64,000 nucleotides of DNA from an uncultured Bacilli bacterium (GTDB lineage: Bacteria; Bacillota_I; Bacilli_A; RF39; UBA660): the NCBI GenBank assembly GCA_934120635.1, contig CAKOUR010000001.1, positions 1-64,000 of the forward strand, written 5' to 3'. Below the pieces are notes generated by a model. That model did not search any database. It had not been told where the DNA came from and saw only the letters and a program-made list of their open reading frames with translations. Position numbers and translations under genes: made by a program. Numbering within the stretch: the first letter of the stretch is position 1; the number at the start of each line of letters is the position of its first letter. Below, piece by piece: positions 36,090 through 45,385 of this stretch.

Positions 36090-37401
36090 TACTTTTCTGT
36101 GTGCAATTATAATGGTAACAGGTGTTTTGTTATTTGGAAGAATAGTATTAGGAAACAAAATGTCCACTTCAAAATCTCATTTTTTAATTATTTTTTTATT
36201 AATGTGTGTAATGTACACTATAAGTAGTTTATTTCTATTTAAAACTGCAAAAACAATTATTATTTTTTTGATTAATATTTTTTCTTATAAGATAATATAC
36301 AATTTATCTTATAAAAAGTCTATCTTTTTATCAATAATGCATATGGTAATACTATTAGTACCAGATTTTATTGAGATGTATTTTGTAACAGAAATAATGG
36401 GAATAAGTATGGAATACTGTTTTAGCAGTATAGCCGGAAGTATAATTTCAAATTTAGTAGTTTGTTTTTTACTTTTAATATTAGCAGTAATATTAAAAAC
36501 ACCCCTACGAAAAATGATAGATGAAGACACTAGTAATACCAGAAAGATAATAGTCATTTCTATAATAACTTTATTATGTATTATTGTGTTTTTTTATGAA
36601 ATGGGTAAAAGTTTTGTAGTTAATAAAAATTTTTGGACTTATATATTAGTTATTATAGTTTTAGTTTCAGTATTATTTAATTATATAAAACAAAGTATTA
36701 TTAATAATAAATTCAAGATAGAATATGATCAATTATTAGGATTTATGACAACTTATGAAGAAGAAATAGAAAATCAAAGAACTCTTCGTCATGAAACCAA
36801 GAATGAGTTTTTAGCCATTCGGGCTAAAATATGTGACAAAGAAAAAGAATCAGAAATCGTTAATTATATTGATGAAATTCTAGGCGATACTTATGCTGTA
36901 AAAAAAGAAAAGTATGCTAAATTTGGTTACTTACCAGCAAATGGAATTAAAGGACTTTGTTATTTTAAAGTACAAAAAGCTGAAGAAAAAGGAATTCATG
37001 TATCGATTAATATATCAAAGAAGATAAAAGAATCAACTATTTTTGATTTAGATTTAAAAAGGCAACGTGATTTTGCCAAAATATTAGGTGTATTTATTGA
37101 TAATGCAATTGAAGCAAGTGCTGAATCTAAAGATAAAGAGTTAGGAATAGAAGCTTACTCTAATATAGAAAATGAATTTAGAATGATTATTTCTAACACT
37201 TACAATAATAAAATAGAAGAAGAAAAAATAGGAAAAGAATCATTTTCAACCAAAGGCAAAAAAAGAGGTCATGGACTATTACTTGTAAATGATATTATAA
37301 AAAATAATAGTATATTTGAAACAAAACATGAAATAAAAAATGATATTTATAGTCAAATGATTATAGTAAAAAAAGGGTTCTTCGAATTTGAGGGGACCTA
37401 G
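36073..37401 (+). CDS. agrC: AgrC-like peptide sensor histidine kinase; 3' end formed by an IS
   Basis: 442 aa. Six or seven membrane helices (~1-208) form the peptide-sensing part, then the HPK10-type dimerisation helix with His240 (QRTLRHETKNEF) and ATPase domain (N-box IDNAIEAS, G-box KGKKRGHGLLLV). The natural protein appears to end at about SQMIIVKKG. The last seven residues (FFEFEGT) and the TAG stop are encoded by the left inverted repeat of the ISL3-type element starting at 37376, so the true C-terminus was replaced. The catalytic core is complete and activity may be preserved. Confidence 0.92.
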   Translation: MWQIINTFLCAIIMVTGVLLFGRIVLGNKMSTSKSHFLIIFLLMCVMYTISSLFLFKTAKTIIIFLINIFSYKIIYNLSYKKSIFLSIMHMVILLVPDFIEMYFVTEIMGISMEYCFSSIAGSIISNLVVCFLLLILAVILKTPLRKMIDEDTSNTRKIIVISIITLLCIIVFFYEMGKSFVVNKNFWTYILVIIVLVSVLFNYIKQSIINNKFKIEYDQLLGFMTTYEEEIENQRTLRHETKNEFLAIRAKICDKEKESEIVNYIDEILGDTYAVKKEKYAKFGYLPANGIKGLCYFKVQKAEEKGIHVSINISKKIKESTIFDLDLKRQRDFAKILGVFIDNAIEASAESKDKELGIEAYSNIENEFRMIISNTYNNKIEEEKIGKESFSTKGKKRGHGLLLVNDIIKNNSIFETKHEIKNDIYSQMIIVKKGFFEFEGT

Positions 37402-37405
37402 AAAA

Positions 37406-37440
37406 AATTAGTTCAAAATAATTGGACTAATTTTTTTGAG
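37406..37440 (+). terminator. Hairpin just inside the left IS end
   Basis: AAATTAGTTC pairs with GGACTAATTT (one G-U) and is followed by T's; it could terminate agrAC transcripts and shield the transposase. Confidence 0.55.
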
Positions 37441-37515
37441 ATAAAAAAAGACATTGATACACTTCTTTGATACAATGTTTATAGACCAAAAAATATAAAG
37501 TATGAGGTATTGTCA

Positions 37516-38809
37516 ATGTCTATAATTAATTCTATATTAAAAATGCTAAATATGAAAGATAAAAATTTTATTTTTAATGAAAATTTTATAATAGAAAGAA
37601 AAATTCAAGAAAAAAGATGTTTAGTAATATTAGGATATTTAAAAAATGAATTTGAATGTTGTCCTTATTGTGGTTGTTTAAATGAAAATACTATTATCAA
37701 AAAAGAAACTAAAAAATCTTTGATAAAAATTAATAAACATGCTGAATTAATAACATATTTAAATTTAAGTAAATAACGATATCAATGTAAAAATTACAAT
37801 AAAAAATTTTACGCAAAAACTGATGAAGTAAATTATAGATGTCATATCAGTAATCAAGTAAAATTGGCTATTTTAAATTGCGCTAAGGAAATGATGCCTA
37901 AAAGTTTAATTGCTAGACTTTACAATGTTTCTGATAATACAGTTCAAAAAGTTTTTGATAGTGTATTTTATAATGATACTGTTTATAAGACATTTTTACC
38001 TAAAGCAATTTGTATTGATGAATTCACTTTCAAGAAGAAAACATATGCTTTTAATATTTGTAATGCTAGAAACGGGAAAACTATTGATTTAGTATTAGAC
38101 AGAACCACTAATAATTTAGATAAATATTTTTCTCATTGTACCGAAAAAGCAAGAAAAAGAGTTAAATTTGTTGTTATGGATATGTATAGTCCATATATTG
38201 ATTTAATCAAAAAATGGTTTCCTAACGCAAAAATCATAATAGATTTATTTCATATAGTTCAACTACTTACCAAGAGTTTAAATAAAACTAGGATTAATGT
38301 AATGAATCAAAATAAAGATGACAGTACTAAATTTAAAAGATATTGGAGATTAATTTTGAAATCAAGATTTGATTTGGACGATAGTTGTTGGAAAAAATTT
38401 AGATGTTTTAAAAATTTAATGACAGAAGTAGATGCTATCGACTATTTGTTGAGTAAAGATAAGTTCTTTGAAAATTCATATGATTTATATCGAGATATTT
38501 TGTATCATTTGCAACATCGAGATTATAAAGGTTTTAGTCAAGTTATTAATCAAAAATATAAAGATATTTCTAAGCAACTTCAAACTACATTAAATACATT
38601 GAAAAAATATTCTAAATACATAAAGAATACTTTAGAATATTCATACAGTAATGGAAAGAAATAATAATACATGTAAACTAATAAAAAGAATATCATTTAG
38701 TTTTAGAGATTTTAGAAATATGAAATCACGAATAATGATAATAACAAATATATTTCGAAAAGAAAAAAGAGAATACCATACAAAGTACAGTATTCCAAAA
38801 TATGCCTAA
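37516..38809 (+). pseudogene. ISL3-family transposase, disrupted
   Basis: The start is ATG 37516 with GAGG upstream. An N-terminal zf-ISL3 part (CCPYCGCLNENT) runs to an in-frame TAA at 37774. The frame then continues as RYQCKNYNKKFYAKT, so the stop replaces one codon, perhaps CAA. The DDE part (AICIDEFTFKKKTYAF, VVMDMYSPYIDLI, IDLFHIVQLLTKSLNKTR) stays in frame to ~38660. The last segment (NNTCKLIKRISFSFRDFRN) is shifted by +1 and ends at TAA 38807. The expected SNGxxEGxNN is shortened to SNGKK/NN, so a small deletion caused the shift. No active product is likely. Confidence 0.9.
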
Positions 38810-38819
38810 CTAAATTAAT

Positions 38820-38845
38820 CTAGGTCCATCGAATTTCGAAGAACC
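38820..38845. repeat. Second, imperfect right-end repeat of the IS
   Basis: CTAGGTCC...TTCGAAGAACC matches the IS right end at 38855-38880 with a few differences, 35 bp apart in the same orientation. Confidence 0.7.
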
Positions 38846-38884
38846 ACTAATTATTCTAGGTCCCCTCAAATTCGAAGAACCCAA

Positions 38885-38914
38885 AAAGCACTCATAATAG
38901 AGTGCTTTTATTAT
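38885..38914 (-). terminator. agrBD terminator (minus strand)
   Basis: AAGCACTC (38886-38893) pairs with GAGTGCTT (38900-38907); on the minus strand it is followed by a short T-run. Confidence 0.75.
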
Positions 38915-38918
38915 ATAT

Positions 38919-39041
38919 TTATTTTTCAAGCAAAGATTTTGGCATTTTTGGTTCGTCCATAATTAAAATCAAGCATCCTTGGGTACCAATATTAGCAACT
39001 CCTCCTCCAATTTTTGCTAATAAATTTGCAATAAAACTCAT
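38919..39041 (-). CDS. agrD: AgrD-like autoinducing peptide precursor
   Basis: 40 aa, read on the minus strand from ATG 39041 with GAAGGAGG upstream. The N-terminal amphipathic part (MSFIANLLAKIGGGVANIG) anchors the precursor to the membrane. The peptide core TQGCLILIM follows, then the conserved acidic-proline recruitment tail DEPKMPKSLLEK. By analogy with Staphylococcus, AgrB cuts after the Met before DEP and closes a thiolactone from Cys23 to the new C-terminus, giving a six-residue ring (CLILIM) where five is usual. Too short for ordinary ORF calling. It lies 39 nt behind agrB. Confidence 0.93.
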   Translation of the reverse strand: MSFIANLLAKIGGGVANIGTQGCLILIMDEPKMPKSLLEK

Positions 39042-39080
39042 AATTTTTTCCTCCTTCTCATTTTATTGTTTTATGTAAAA

Positions 39081-39701
39081 TTAATTATTACTAATTAATT
39101 CAACATCATTATAGTATGTTTTATAATTATTATATGGCATCTTGAATGTGCTATAAGTAATAGGTAAAATCATTAAAACAGCTTCCATCATTCCTAATAG
39201 TAAATATTTTGCAATTCCTTGACCTTTAAAATAGATAATTAAAAAAGTATATATTATTCCAAAAATAAAACTTAAAACCTTAAACTTCTTTCTTTTTTTA
39301 GAATTAATAAGAGGATGTTTGTGGGTATCAGCAGGAGCATAAATTAATAAAAATATGTTACATATAATAGCAATAATTATCATTAACCATAAAGGAAAAA
39401 TAATATATTTACATATTAATGCCCCACCAACAAAGAAAATCAAAGATGAAATTAAACAATAAATACTTTTACTAGCGTGTATTCCAAAAGCCTGGGATCG
39501 AATAATATTATAGGTAATTAGAAGAATAAATACTTCTTTGAAAATACCTAGTAGTATAGATAATAAAAAGATAATTATCATTTTAGTAAAAGTAAGATAT
39601 AATCCTTCTAATCCATAAATAATAATTTCTATCTGTTCATCATTATATTTACCACTTCTTTTTAGTATTTGAACAGAAGAATGAATTAACTTTTTCTTCA
39701 T
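39081..39701 (-). CDS. agrB: AgrB-like peptide maturation protease
   Basis: 206 aa, polytopic membrane cysteine protease that cuts AgrD and forms the thiolactone. Catalytic His75 and Cys82 lie in SQAFGIHASKSIYCL; the helices and the PADTHKHPL loop are typical. Start ATG 39701 with AGGTGAT upstream. First gene of a leftward agrBD unit that faces the rightward agrAC unit. Confidence 0.95.
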   Translation of the reverse strand: MKKKLIHSSVQILKRSGKYNDEQIEIIIYGLEGLYLTFTKMIIIFLLSILLGIFKEVFILLITYNIIRSQAFGIHASKSIYCLISSLIFFVGGALICKYIIFPLWLMIIIAIICNIFLLIYAPADTHKHPLINSKKRKKFKVLSFIFGIIYTFLIIYFKGQGIAKYLLLGMMEAVLMILPITYSTFKMPYNNYKTYYNDVELISNN

Positions 39702-39719
39702 ATCATCACCTACAATTAA

Positions 39720-39748
39720 ATTATAACGTAATCGACAATAATCGATAA
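39720..39748 (-). promoter_or_regulatory. agrBD promoter with tandem 10-mers
   Basis: On the minus strand a TATAAT (39725-39720) is preceded, three bases further up, by TTATCGATTA and TTGTCGATTA in tandem (39748-39729). These are candidates for regulator binding, perhaps AgrA. The spacing differs from the classical two-site LytTR arrangement. Confidence 0.4.
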
Positions 39749-39883
39749 CAATCTTAATTAATATGCTTGTTTTTTAAACTATAACAAAAAAAATTAACAA
39801 AAAAAAAACTAAAAAGTTCGTTTACATAACGAATTTGCACTTTATAAATTATAAATTATTTACTTGTGATTAAATTAAATATA

Positions 39884-39892
39884 TGTTATAAT
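39884..39892 (+). promoter_or_regulatory. Extended -10 of the DUF1292/coiled-coil unit
   Basis: TGTTATAAT, 26 nt before ATG 39918. Confidence 0.55.
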
Positions 39893-39917
39893 ACACATAT
39901 AATAGGAGGAGAATAAG

Positions 39918-40202
39918 ATGGGAAATGATAGAATAATAACATTAGTTGATGGATATAAAGAAGTAGGAGAAGTAGAATTAATATGTGCTTTTAAGGTTAA
40001 AGAATTAAACGGGAAATACATAATTTATACAAAAAATGAACATGACAGAGGAGGAAATACTATCATTTATTCTGGAAAGATTATTAACAAAGAAAATAAC
40101 CAATATATAGAGAATATTTCCGAAGGAACAGAATGGGAAAAATTAAAAAACATAATGAAAATGATGTCTAGATACAGTTTGGAGAGTGAGAAAAATGTAT
40201 AG
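39918..40202 (+). CDS. DUF1292-like protein
   Basis: 94 aa with AGGAGGAG upstream. Beta-rich core (RIITLVDGYKEVGEVELICAFKVKELNGKYIIYTKNE), then a strand with YSGKII and a C-terminal helix beginning TEWEKLKNIM, the same layout as the protein at 19893. DUF1292 members are small, widespread in Bacillota and of unknown role. The stop codon overlaps the next start. Confidence 0.6.
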   Translation: MGNDRIITLVDGYKEVGEVELICAFKVKELNGKYIIYTKNEHDRGGNTIIYSGKIINKENNQYIENISEGTEWEKLKNIMKMMSRYSLESEKNV

Positions 40203-40881
40203 TAGTAAAATAAGAAACATTGAGCTACCTGAAAATTTATTTTCAAATTTAGGAGAAATGAAAAGTAAAAAAATAAATGCTCAAGAAGATTTAAAACATT
40301 ATGAAGAGCCATCTAGTATTGAAGATAAAAGTAATGAAATATCTACAAAAATGACAAATTTTTCCAAACATAAAGAATATCGAAATAGAATTAACCAAAT
40401 GTACGAAGGAATGAAAGAAATTACTCCAATTGACACTGAAATTGATAATGTGGTTTATTTTAATAATTATACAGAAAAAGGTATTGTAGTTAAACCAAAA
40501 GTTTCCTCTTTAAAACAATTTTGGACTGAATACAGGCTAATTAATAATGAAAAAATTTCTCCTAAAATAAAAAGCAATTCAGTTGAAAAACAAAAATTAT
40601 CTGATTTTGATAAATTATTTGATGCATTACAAGCAAGAGTAAATGAAATTAATAAATATATAGATGAATTAAAAGAAATGCAAGCAAGTATTCATAATAC
40701 TAGTTCTGAATTAGCAAAAGATAAAGAAAGATTATCAAATGAAAAGCAAAAATTTATGCACTATAAAACAAATGAAGAAAATAAAATAAAAAAAGAAAAA
40801 GAAAATTTAAAAATAAATTATGATAGACTTCAAACTATTATAGATGATTTAGATAAAAAGTTAGAAAGTATTGATCAGTAA
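40195..40881 (+). CDS. Coiled-coil protein, 228 aa
   Basis: ATG 40195 (GGAGAGTGAG upstream) overlaps the previous gene by 8 nt. The N-terminal ~110 residues are mixed and polar. Residues ~140-228 form a long heptad coiled coil rich in Lys/Glu, with no membrane segment. No family recognised. Its coupling to a DUF1292-like protein mirrors the pair at 19523-20159. Confidence 0.5.
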   Translation: MYSSKIRNIELPENLFSNLGEMKSKKINAQEDLKHYEEPSSIEDKSNEISTKMTNFSKHKEYRNRINQMYEGMKEITPIDTEIDNVVYFNNYTEKGIVVKPKVSSLKQFWTEYRLINNEKISPKIKSNSVEKQKLSDFDKLFDALQARVNEINKYIDELKEMQASIHNTSSELAKDKERLSNEKQKFMHYKTNEENKIKKEKENLKINYDRLQTIIDDLDKKLESIDQ

Positions 40882-40944
40882 TTTAAAAAACAAAAAGAGT
40901 TCATAACTGGACTTTTTTTAACTAATATAGAAACGAGGTAAAAT

Positions 40945-43284
40945 ATGGAAACAAAAGAATTAAAAAAAATAGATGCTTATTTTAGAGCTGCCAATTACTT
41001 ATCAGCATGTCAAATGTATTTATTAGATAATCCATTATTAAAACGAAAACTAACATTAAAAGATATAAAACCAAATGTTGTTGGACACTGGGGAACAGTT
41101 CCTGGACAAAACTTTATTTATACCCATTTAAATCGAGTAATTAAGAAGTATAACCTTAATATGATTTATATCTCAGGACCAGGACATGGTGGACAAGTAA
41201 CAGTTTCTAATACTTATCTTGAAGGAAGTTATACTGAAATATATCCTAGTATTACCAAAGATGAAGAAGGTTTAAAAAAATTATTTAAACAATTTTCTTT
41301 CCCAGGTGGAATTTCTTCACATGCCGCTCCAGAAAATCCTGGTTCAATAAATGAAGGTGGGGAGTTAGGGTATAGTTTATCACATGCTTATGGTGCTGTT
41401 TTAGATAATCCAAGTTTAATAGCAGCTTGTGTTATAGGAGATGGAGAATTAGAAACTGGCCCCCTTCAAGCCTCTTTACAAATTAATAAGATTATGAATC
41501 CAAAAACAGATGGAGTAGTATTACCAATATTACACTTAAATGGATATAAAATAGCAAACCCTACATTATTTTCTAGAATTAGTGATATGGAATTAGATGA
41601 CTATTTCAGAGGAAGTGGATATCTTCCTTACTATGTTGAGGGAGATAATCCAATGACAATGCATAAAAGAATGGCAGAGGTATTAGATGAAGTCATTGAG
41701 AAAATAAAAGATATTAAATATCGCAAAACTACCAAAAGACCAATTTGGCCAATGATTATCCTAAGAACCCCAAAGGGGTGGACAGGGCCAAAAGAAGTTG
41801 ATGGGAAAAAAATAGAGGGTTCATTCCGAGCACATCAAGTACCAGTTATTGTTGATGAAGAACATAAAGAAAATTTAGAAATTCTAGAATCATGGTTAAG
41901 AAGTTATAAGCCTGAAGAACTATTTGATAAAAATGGTACCTTAATTAAAGATTTGCAAGAATTAGCTCCAATAGGAGAACAAAGAATGGGAGCAAATCCA
42001 AATGCAAATGGAGGAAAGTTATTAAAAGAATTAAATTTACCTGATTTTAGGGAATATGGAGTTAATATAACAGAACATGGAAAAGTTCAAGCACAAGATA
42101 TGATAGAACTAGGAAAATACATAAAAGATATCATTAAACTAAATAAAGAAAAACATAACTTTAGAATATTTGCTCCAGATGAAACTTTATCTAATCGCTT
42201 AAATTATGTCTTTGAAGAAACAAATAGAAAGTGGAATGCTATAAAAAAAGATAATGATGAATTTTTAGACTGTAATGGTGTAGTCATTGATTCTATACTA
42301 TCGGAACATGTATGTCAAGGAATGCTAGAAGGATATTTATTAACAGGTCGACATGGATTTTTTACAAGTTATGAAGCTTTTATTAGAATTGTTGATTCTA
42401 TGGCAAGTCAACATGCTAAATGGTTAAAAGTATGTAAACAATTACCATGGAGACAAAAAATTTCTTCATTAAATTATATACTTACATCTCATGTATGGCA
42501 ACAAGATCATAATGGATACACGCATCAAGATCCAGGATTTTTAAACCATTTAGTGACAAAAAAAGCAGATATTGTAAGAATTTATTTGCCACCAGATACA
42601 AATTGTTTATTATCTTGCTTTGAACATTGTATGAAAAGTAAAGATTATGTTAATGTAATAGTAGCATCAAAACATCCAAGACCACAATGGTTAAGTATGG
42701 ATGAAGCAGTTGTGCATTGTACTCAGGGAATTGGTATATGGAAATGGGCAAGTAATGATGAAAACCAAGAACCAGATATTATTATGGCATGTTGTGGAGA
42801 TACTCCAACACTAGAAACATTAGCAGCAACTTCTATTCTAAGAGAGTATTTTCCAGAATTAAAAATTAGAGTAGTAAATGTTGTTGATTTAATGAGACTA
42901 CAATCCAATACAGAACATCCACATGGATTAACAGACGAAGATTATGACGCTTTATTTACAAAAAATAAACCAATTATTTTTGCTTTTCATGGATATCCCA
43001 ATTTAGTTCACCAACTAACTTATAAACGACATAATAAAGATTTACATGTACATGGTTATAAAGAAGAAGGAACAATTACAACTAGATTTGATATGTGTGT
43101 CCAAAATGGAATAGATAGATATCACCTTGTTTTAGCAGCCTTAAAACATCTTCCTCAATTAGGAAATAGAAGTGCTCTTTTAAATCAATTATGTAAAGAT
43201 AAATTAGTAATACATAAACAATATATATATGAACATGGAAAAGATATGCCAGAAATCCAAGATTGGCAATGGAAAGGCAAATAA
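40945..43284 (+). CDS. xfp: Xylulose-5-phosphate/fructose-6-phosphate phosphoketolase
   Basis: 779 aa, AACGAGG site. Thiamine-diphosphate enzyme that splits xylulose-5-P or fructose-6-P with phosphate into acetyl-phosphate and a shorter sugar phosphate. Signatures: [46 protein letters not shown] (cited in part), [11 protein letters not shown], and the C-terminal [19 protein letters not shown]. Full length. Its presence suggests heterofermentative or bifid-type carbon flow with acetate formation. The two following genes have small gaps and may be cotranscribed. Confidence 0.97.
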   Translation: METKELKKIDAYFRAANYLSACQMYLLDNPLLKRKLTLKDIKPNVVGHWGTVPGQNFIYTHLNRVIKKYNLNMIYISGPGHGGQVTVSNTYLEGSYTEIYPSITKDEEGLKKLFKQFSFPGGISSHAAPENPGSINEGGELGYSLSHAYGAVLDNPSLIAACVIGDGELETGPLQASLQINKIMNPKTDGVVLPILHLNGYKIANPTLFSRISDMELDDYFRGSGYLPYYVEGDNPMTMHKRMAEVLDEVIEKIKDIKYRKTTKRPIWPMIILRTPKGWTGPKEVDGKKIEGSFRAHQVPVIVDEEHKENLEILESWLRSYKPEELFDKNGTLIKDLQELAPIGEQRMGANPNANGGKLLKELNLPDFREYGVNITEHGKVQAQDMIELGKYIKDIIKLNKEKHNFRIFAPDETLSNRLNYVFEETNRKWNAIKKDNDEFLDCNGVVIDSILSEHVCQGMLEGYLLTGRHGFFTSYEAFIRIVDSMASQHAKWLKVCKQLPWRQKISSLNYILTSHVWQQDHNGYTHQDPGFLNHLVTKKADIVRIYLPPDTNCLLSCFEHCMKSKDYVNVIVASKHPRPQWLSMDEAVVHCTQGIGIWKWASNDENQEPDIIMACCGDTPTLETLAATSILREYFPELKIRVVNVVDLMRLQSNTEHPHGLTDEDYDALFTKNKPIIFAFHGYPNLVHQLTYKRHNKDLHVHGYKEEGTITTRFDMCVQNGIDRYHLVLAALKHLPQLGNRSALLNQLCKDKLVIHKQYIYEHGKDMPEIQDWQWKGK

Positions 43285-43302
43285 AAATTATACCAACATA
43301 AT

Positions 43303-43641
43303 ATGAAACTAGAATATGAAAATAATGAAATAATGGTAACAATTACACAAAATCCTATTCTTTTAAAATATCATTTTCAAAAGTTATATTATGCAATAAT
43401 AATAAAAAACTGTAACAGATATAGTTCTATTGCAAATAAACAAAAAATTGATGTTGTAATGACAGATGATAATTTTAAAATATTATATATAAAGAAAAAT
43501 ATGCATGAAAATACATTTATAGAAGAAGAAAATGCAACAACAACCATTTTATTACCATTAAATTTTTTTGAAAATTTAGAAGTAGGAAATTATTTTCATC
43601 TAAAAGAAATTCCTAAAGAATTACAAAATGAAAAAAAATAA
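43303..43641 (+). CDS. Hypothetical protein, 112 aa (possibly DUF192-like)
   Basis: ATG 43303, no strong ribosome site; it overlaps capA by 14 nt. Beta-rich, with DVVMTDDNFKILYIKKNMHENT and a C-terminal TTILLPLNFFENLEVGNYFHL that resembles the end of DUF192-type folds. That resemblance is weak. Position between xfp and capA suggests read-through expression. Confidence 0.45.
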   Translation: MKLEYENNEIMVTITQNPILLKYHFQKLYYAIIIKNCNRYSSIANKQKIDVVMTDDNFKILYIKKNMHENTFIEEENATTTILLPLNFFENLEVGNYFHLKEIPKELQNEKK

Positions 43642-44944
43642 AATAGCATTATTTCTATTTATAATTTTACTTATAACTTTATTTATACTAATATTTATAT
43701 ATTTTTATCAAAGTATCCATCAAGAAATTCAAATTAAACCAAAAGAAGAAAATGTAATAGAAGAAATTTTAAAAACCAATCAAAATGAGAAAATAACACA
43801 AGATTTTTTAGAATGGCTAGAAAAAGAATATGGAAGAACAAAATTGTTATCTTTAAAAAATTATTTAAATAATAATGAAGAGAATATATGGCATATTATT
43901 TATAATTATTCATTAAATGTATTATTAGATACTTACAATAATACTTACAACGATATAAATAATTTAAAAAGAATAGACACAATTACAAATAATATTCAAT
44001 TAAGTTTTATTGGAGATGTTTCGCTAGCAGATAATTGGTATATTGTTCCTAAATATCAAGAAAGAAAAAAACAAATATATGGAATATTGTCTGAAGAAAC
44101 TGTTAATATATTAAAAAATAGTAATATTACCATAGCTAATAACGAATTTACTATTAGTAATCGTGGCGAAAAAATGCCAGGTAAGTATTATACATTTAGA
44201 GGAGTACCAGAAAACCTCAATATCTATAAAGAAATGGGAATAGATTTAGTAACCCTTGCTAATAATCATGTATATGACTTTGGAGAAATTGCATTTCAAG
44301 ACACATTAGAATCTTTAAAAAAATATCAAATCCCATATATAGGTGCAGGAAAAAACATAGAGGAAGCAATACAACCTTATTACTTTATTATCAATGGATA
44401 TAAAATCGCTTTTTTAAACGCAACAAGAGCAGAAAAGTTTATTTTAACACCAGGGGCAACAACTAACTCAAGTGGTGTATTTAGATGCTATAATCCATCT
44501 TTATTAATTAAACAAATTGAAAAAGTGAAACAAACTAGCGATATCGTAGTAACCCTTCTACATTGGGGAAAAGAAGATTCAACTGATCTAGAAGAAGTAC
44601 AAAGTGAAACTGCTAAAAAATATATTGAAGCAGGAAGTGATATTATAATTGGAACCCATGCACATATTTTACAAGGAATAGACTTTTATCAAGGAAAAGC
44701 AATAATATATAATTTAGGAGATTTTATTTTTAATAATGAAACAAAAGATACAGCAATTTTTCAATTAACAGTTGATAATGAAAAAAAATTTCAATATAAA
44801 ATTATTCCTTGTCAACAAAAAGATGAATACACTTCATTAGCAACAGAGAATGATAAACTAAGAATATTAGAAAAATTAAGGAATTTATCCCCTAATGTAT
44901 TTTTTGAAGAAAATGGTAACTTTTATGAAAAAAATACAAATTAA
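43628..44944 (+). CDS. CapA-family metallophosphatase-like membrane protein
   Basis: 438 aa. N-terminal membrane helix (~7-27), a helical linker, then the PGA_cap domain: SFIGDVSLAD, IANNEFTIS, TLANNHVYDFG, VVTLLHWGKE, GTHAHILQG, and the closing YNLGDFIFN. The Asp/His ligands are in place for a calcineurin-like metal site facing outward. CapA/PgsA proteins act in poly-gamma-glutamate export or other envelope polymers; no other capsule gene is nearby, so the substrate is unknown. Confidence 0.88.
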   Translation: MKKNKIALFLFIILLITLFILIFIYFYQSIHQEIQIKPKEENVIEEILKTNQNEKITQDFLEWLEKEYGRTKLLSLKNYLNNNEENIWHIIYNYSLNVLLDTYNNTYNDINNLKRIDTITNNIQLSFIGDVSLADNWYIVPKYQERKKQIYGILSEETVNILKNSNITIANNEFTISNRGEKMPGKYYTFRGVPENLNIYKEMGIDLVTLANNHVYDFGEIAFQDTLESLKKYQIPYIGAGKNIEEAIQPYYFIINGYKIAFLNATRAEKFILTPGATTNSSGVFRCYNPSLLIKQIEKVKQTSDIVVTLLHWGKEDSTDLEEVQSETAKKYIEAGSDIIIGTHAHILQGIDFYQGKAIIYNLGDFIFNNETKDTAIFQLTVDNEKKFQYKIIPCQQKDEYTSLATENDKLRILEKLRNLSPNVFFEENGNFYEKNTN

Positions 44945-44952
44945 ATATTAGA

Positions 44953-44985
44953 TAGAGTATTAGCTTTTTTAATACTCTATTTTCA
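44953..44985 (+). terminator. capA terminator
   Basis: TAGAGTATT (44953-44961) pairs with AATACTCTA (44971-44979), then T's. Confidence 0.8.
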
Positions 44986-45385
44986 TTTCTTTAAAAATTA
45001 TAACAAAATTAAAAATAAAGAATTCTATCTCAAAAAATTAAAATAATATTAATCAAATATTTTTATTAGAAATTATGTTCCTTTTGAAATACTATAAAAT
45101 TTAAAAACTCAAATTATTACTTTTAATTAAATAATAACAGTGTATCATTCTTAACAAAGAAATTTTTTACTATTATGTCCTAAATAAAATAGTGAATTAT
45201 TAATTAACAAATAATCGTTATATAAATCGATTTAATCAAAAAAATATTAATGAAATAAATTTAAAAAATAATATATTAAAATTAGAAGTACTTCTATTAA
45301 TTATTCATATTTGTAAATGAAAATAATAGAATGTTATAGTTGTCAAGAATGACAAGCAGTATATCATATCACAAGGAGGAATTTT
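44986..45385. other. 400-nt gap, no gene; operator-like palindrome near its end
   Basis: Very AT-rich, with no open frame having a ribosome site. At 45340-45355 there is TTGTCA-AGAA-TGACAA, a perfect 6-bp inverted repeat directly after TATAGT (45335-45340, a possible -10) and 20 nt before the AAGGAGG site of the next gene. Confidence 0.5.

Larger units (their letters stand above)
37376..38881. mobile_element. ISL3-family insertion sequence relic
   Basis: The ends are perfect 27-bp inverted repeats: GGGTTCTTCGAATTTGAGGG... at 37376-37402 and its complement at 38855-38881. One transposase gene lies inside, interrupted by a stop and a frameshift. A second, imperfect right-end copy (38820-38845, CTAGGTCCATCGAATTTCG...) lies just inside the right end. 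ISL3 elements normally make an 8-bp target duplication; only an A-rich match (AAAAA) is visible, so it is eroded or the insertion is old. It separates agrC from agrD. Confidence 0.85.

Noticed and set aside
37910..38092. Extra 60-residue frame inside the IS.
   Set aside because: It is an out-of-frame shadow of the transposase without a ribosome site.
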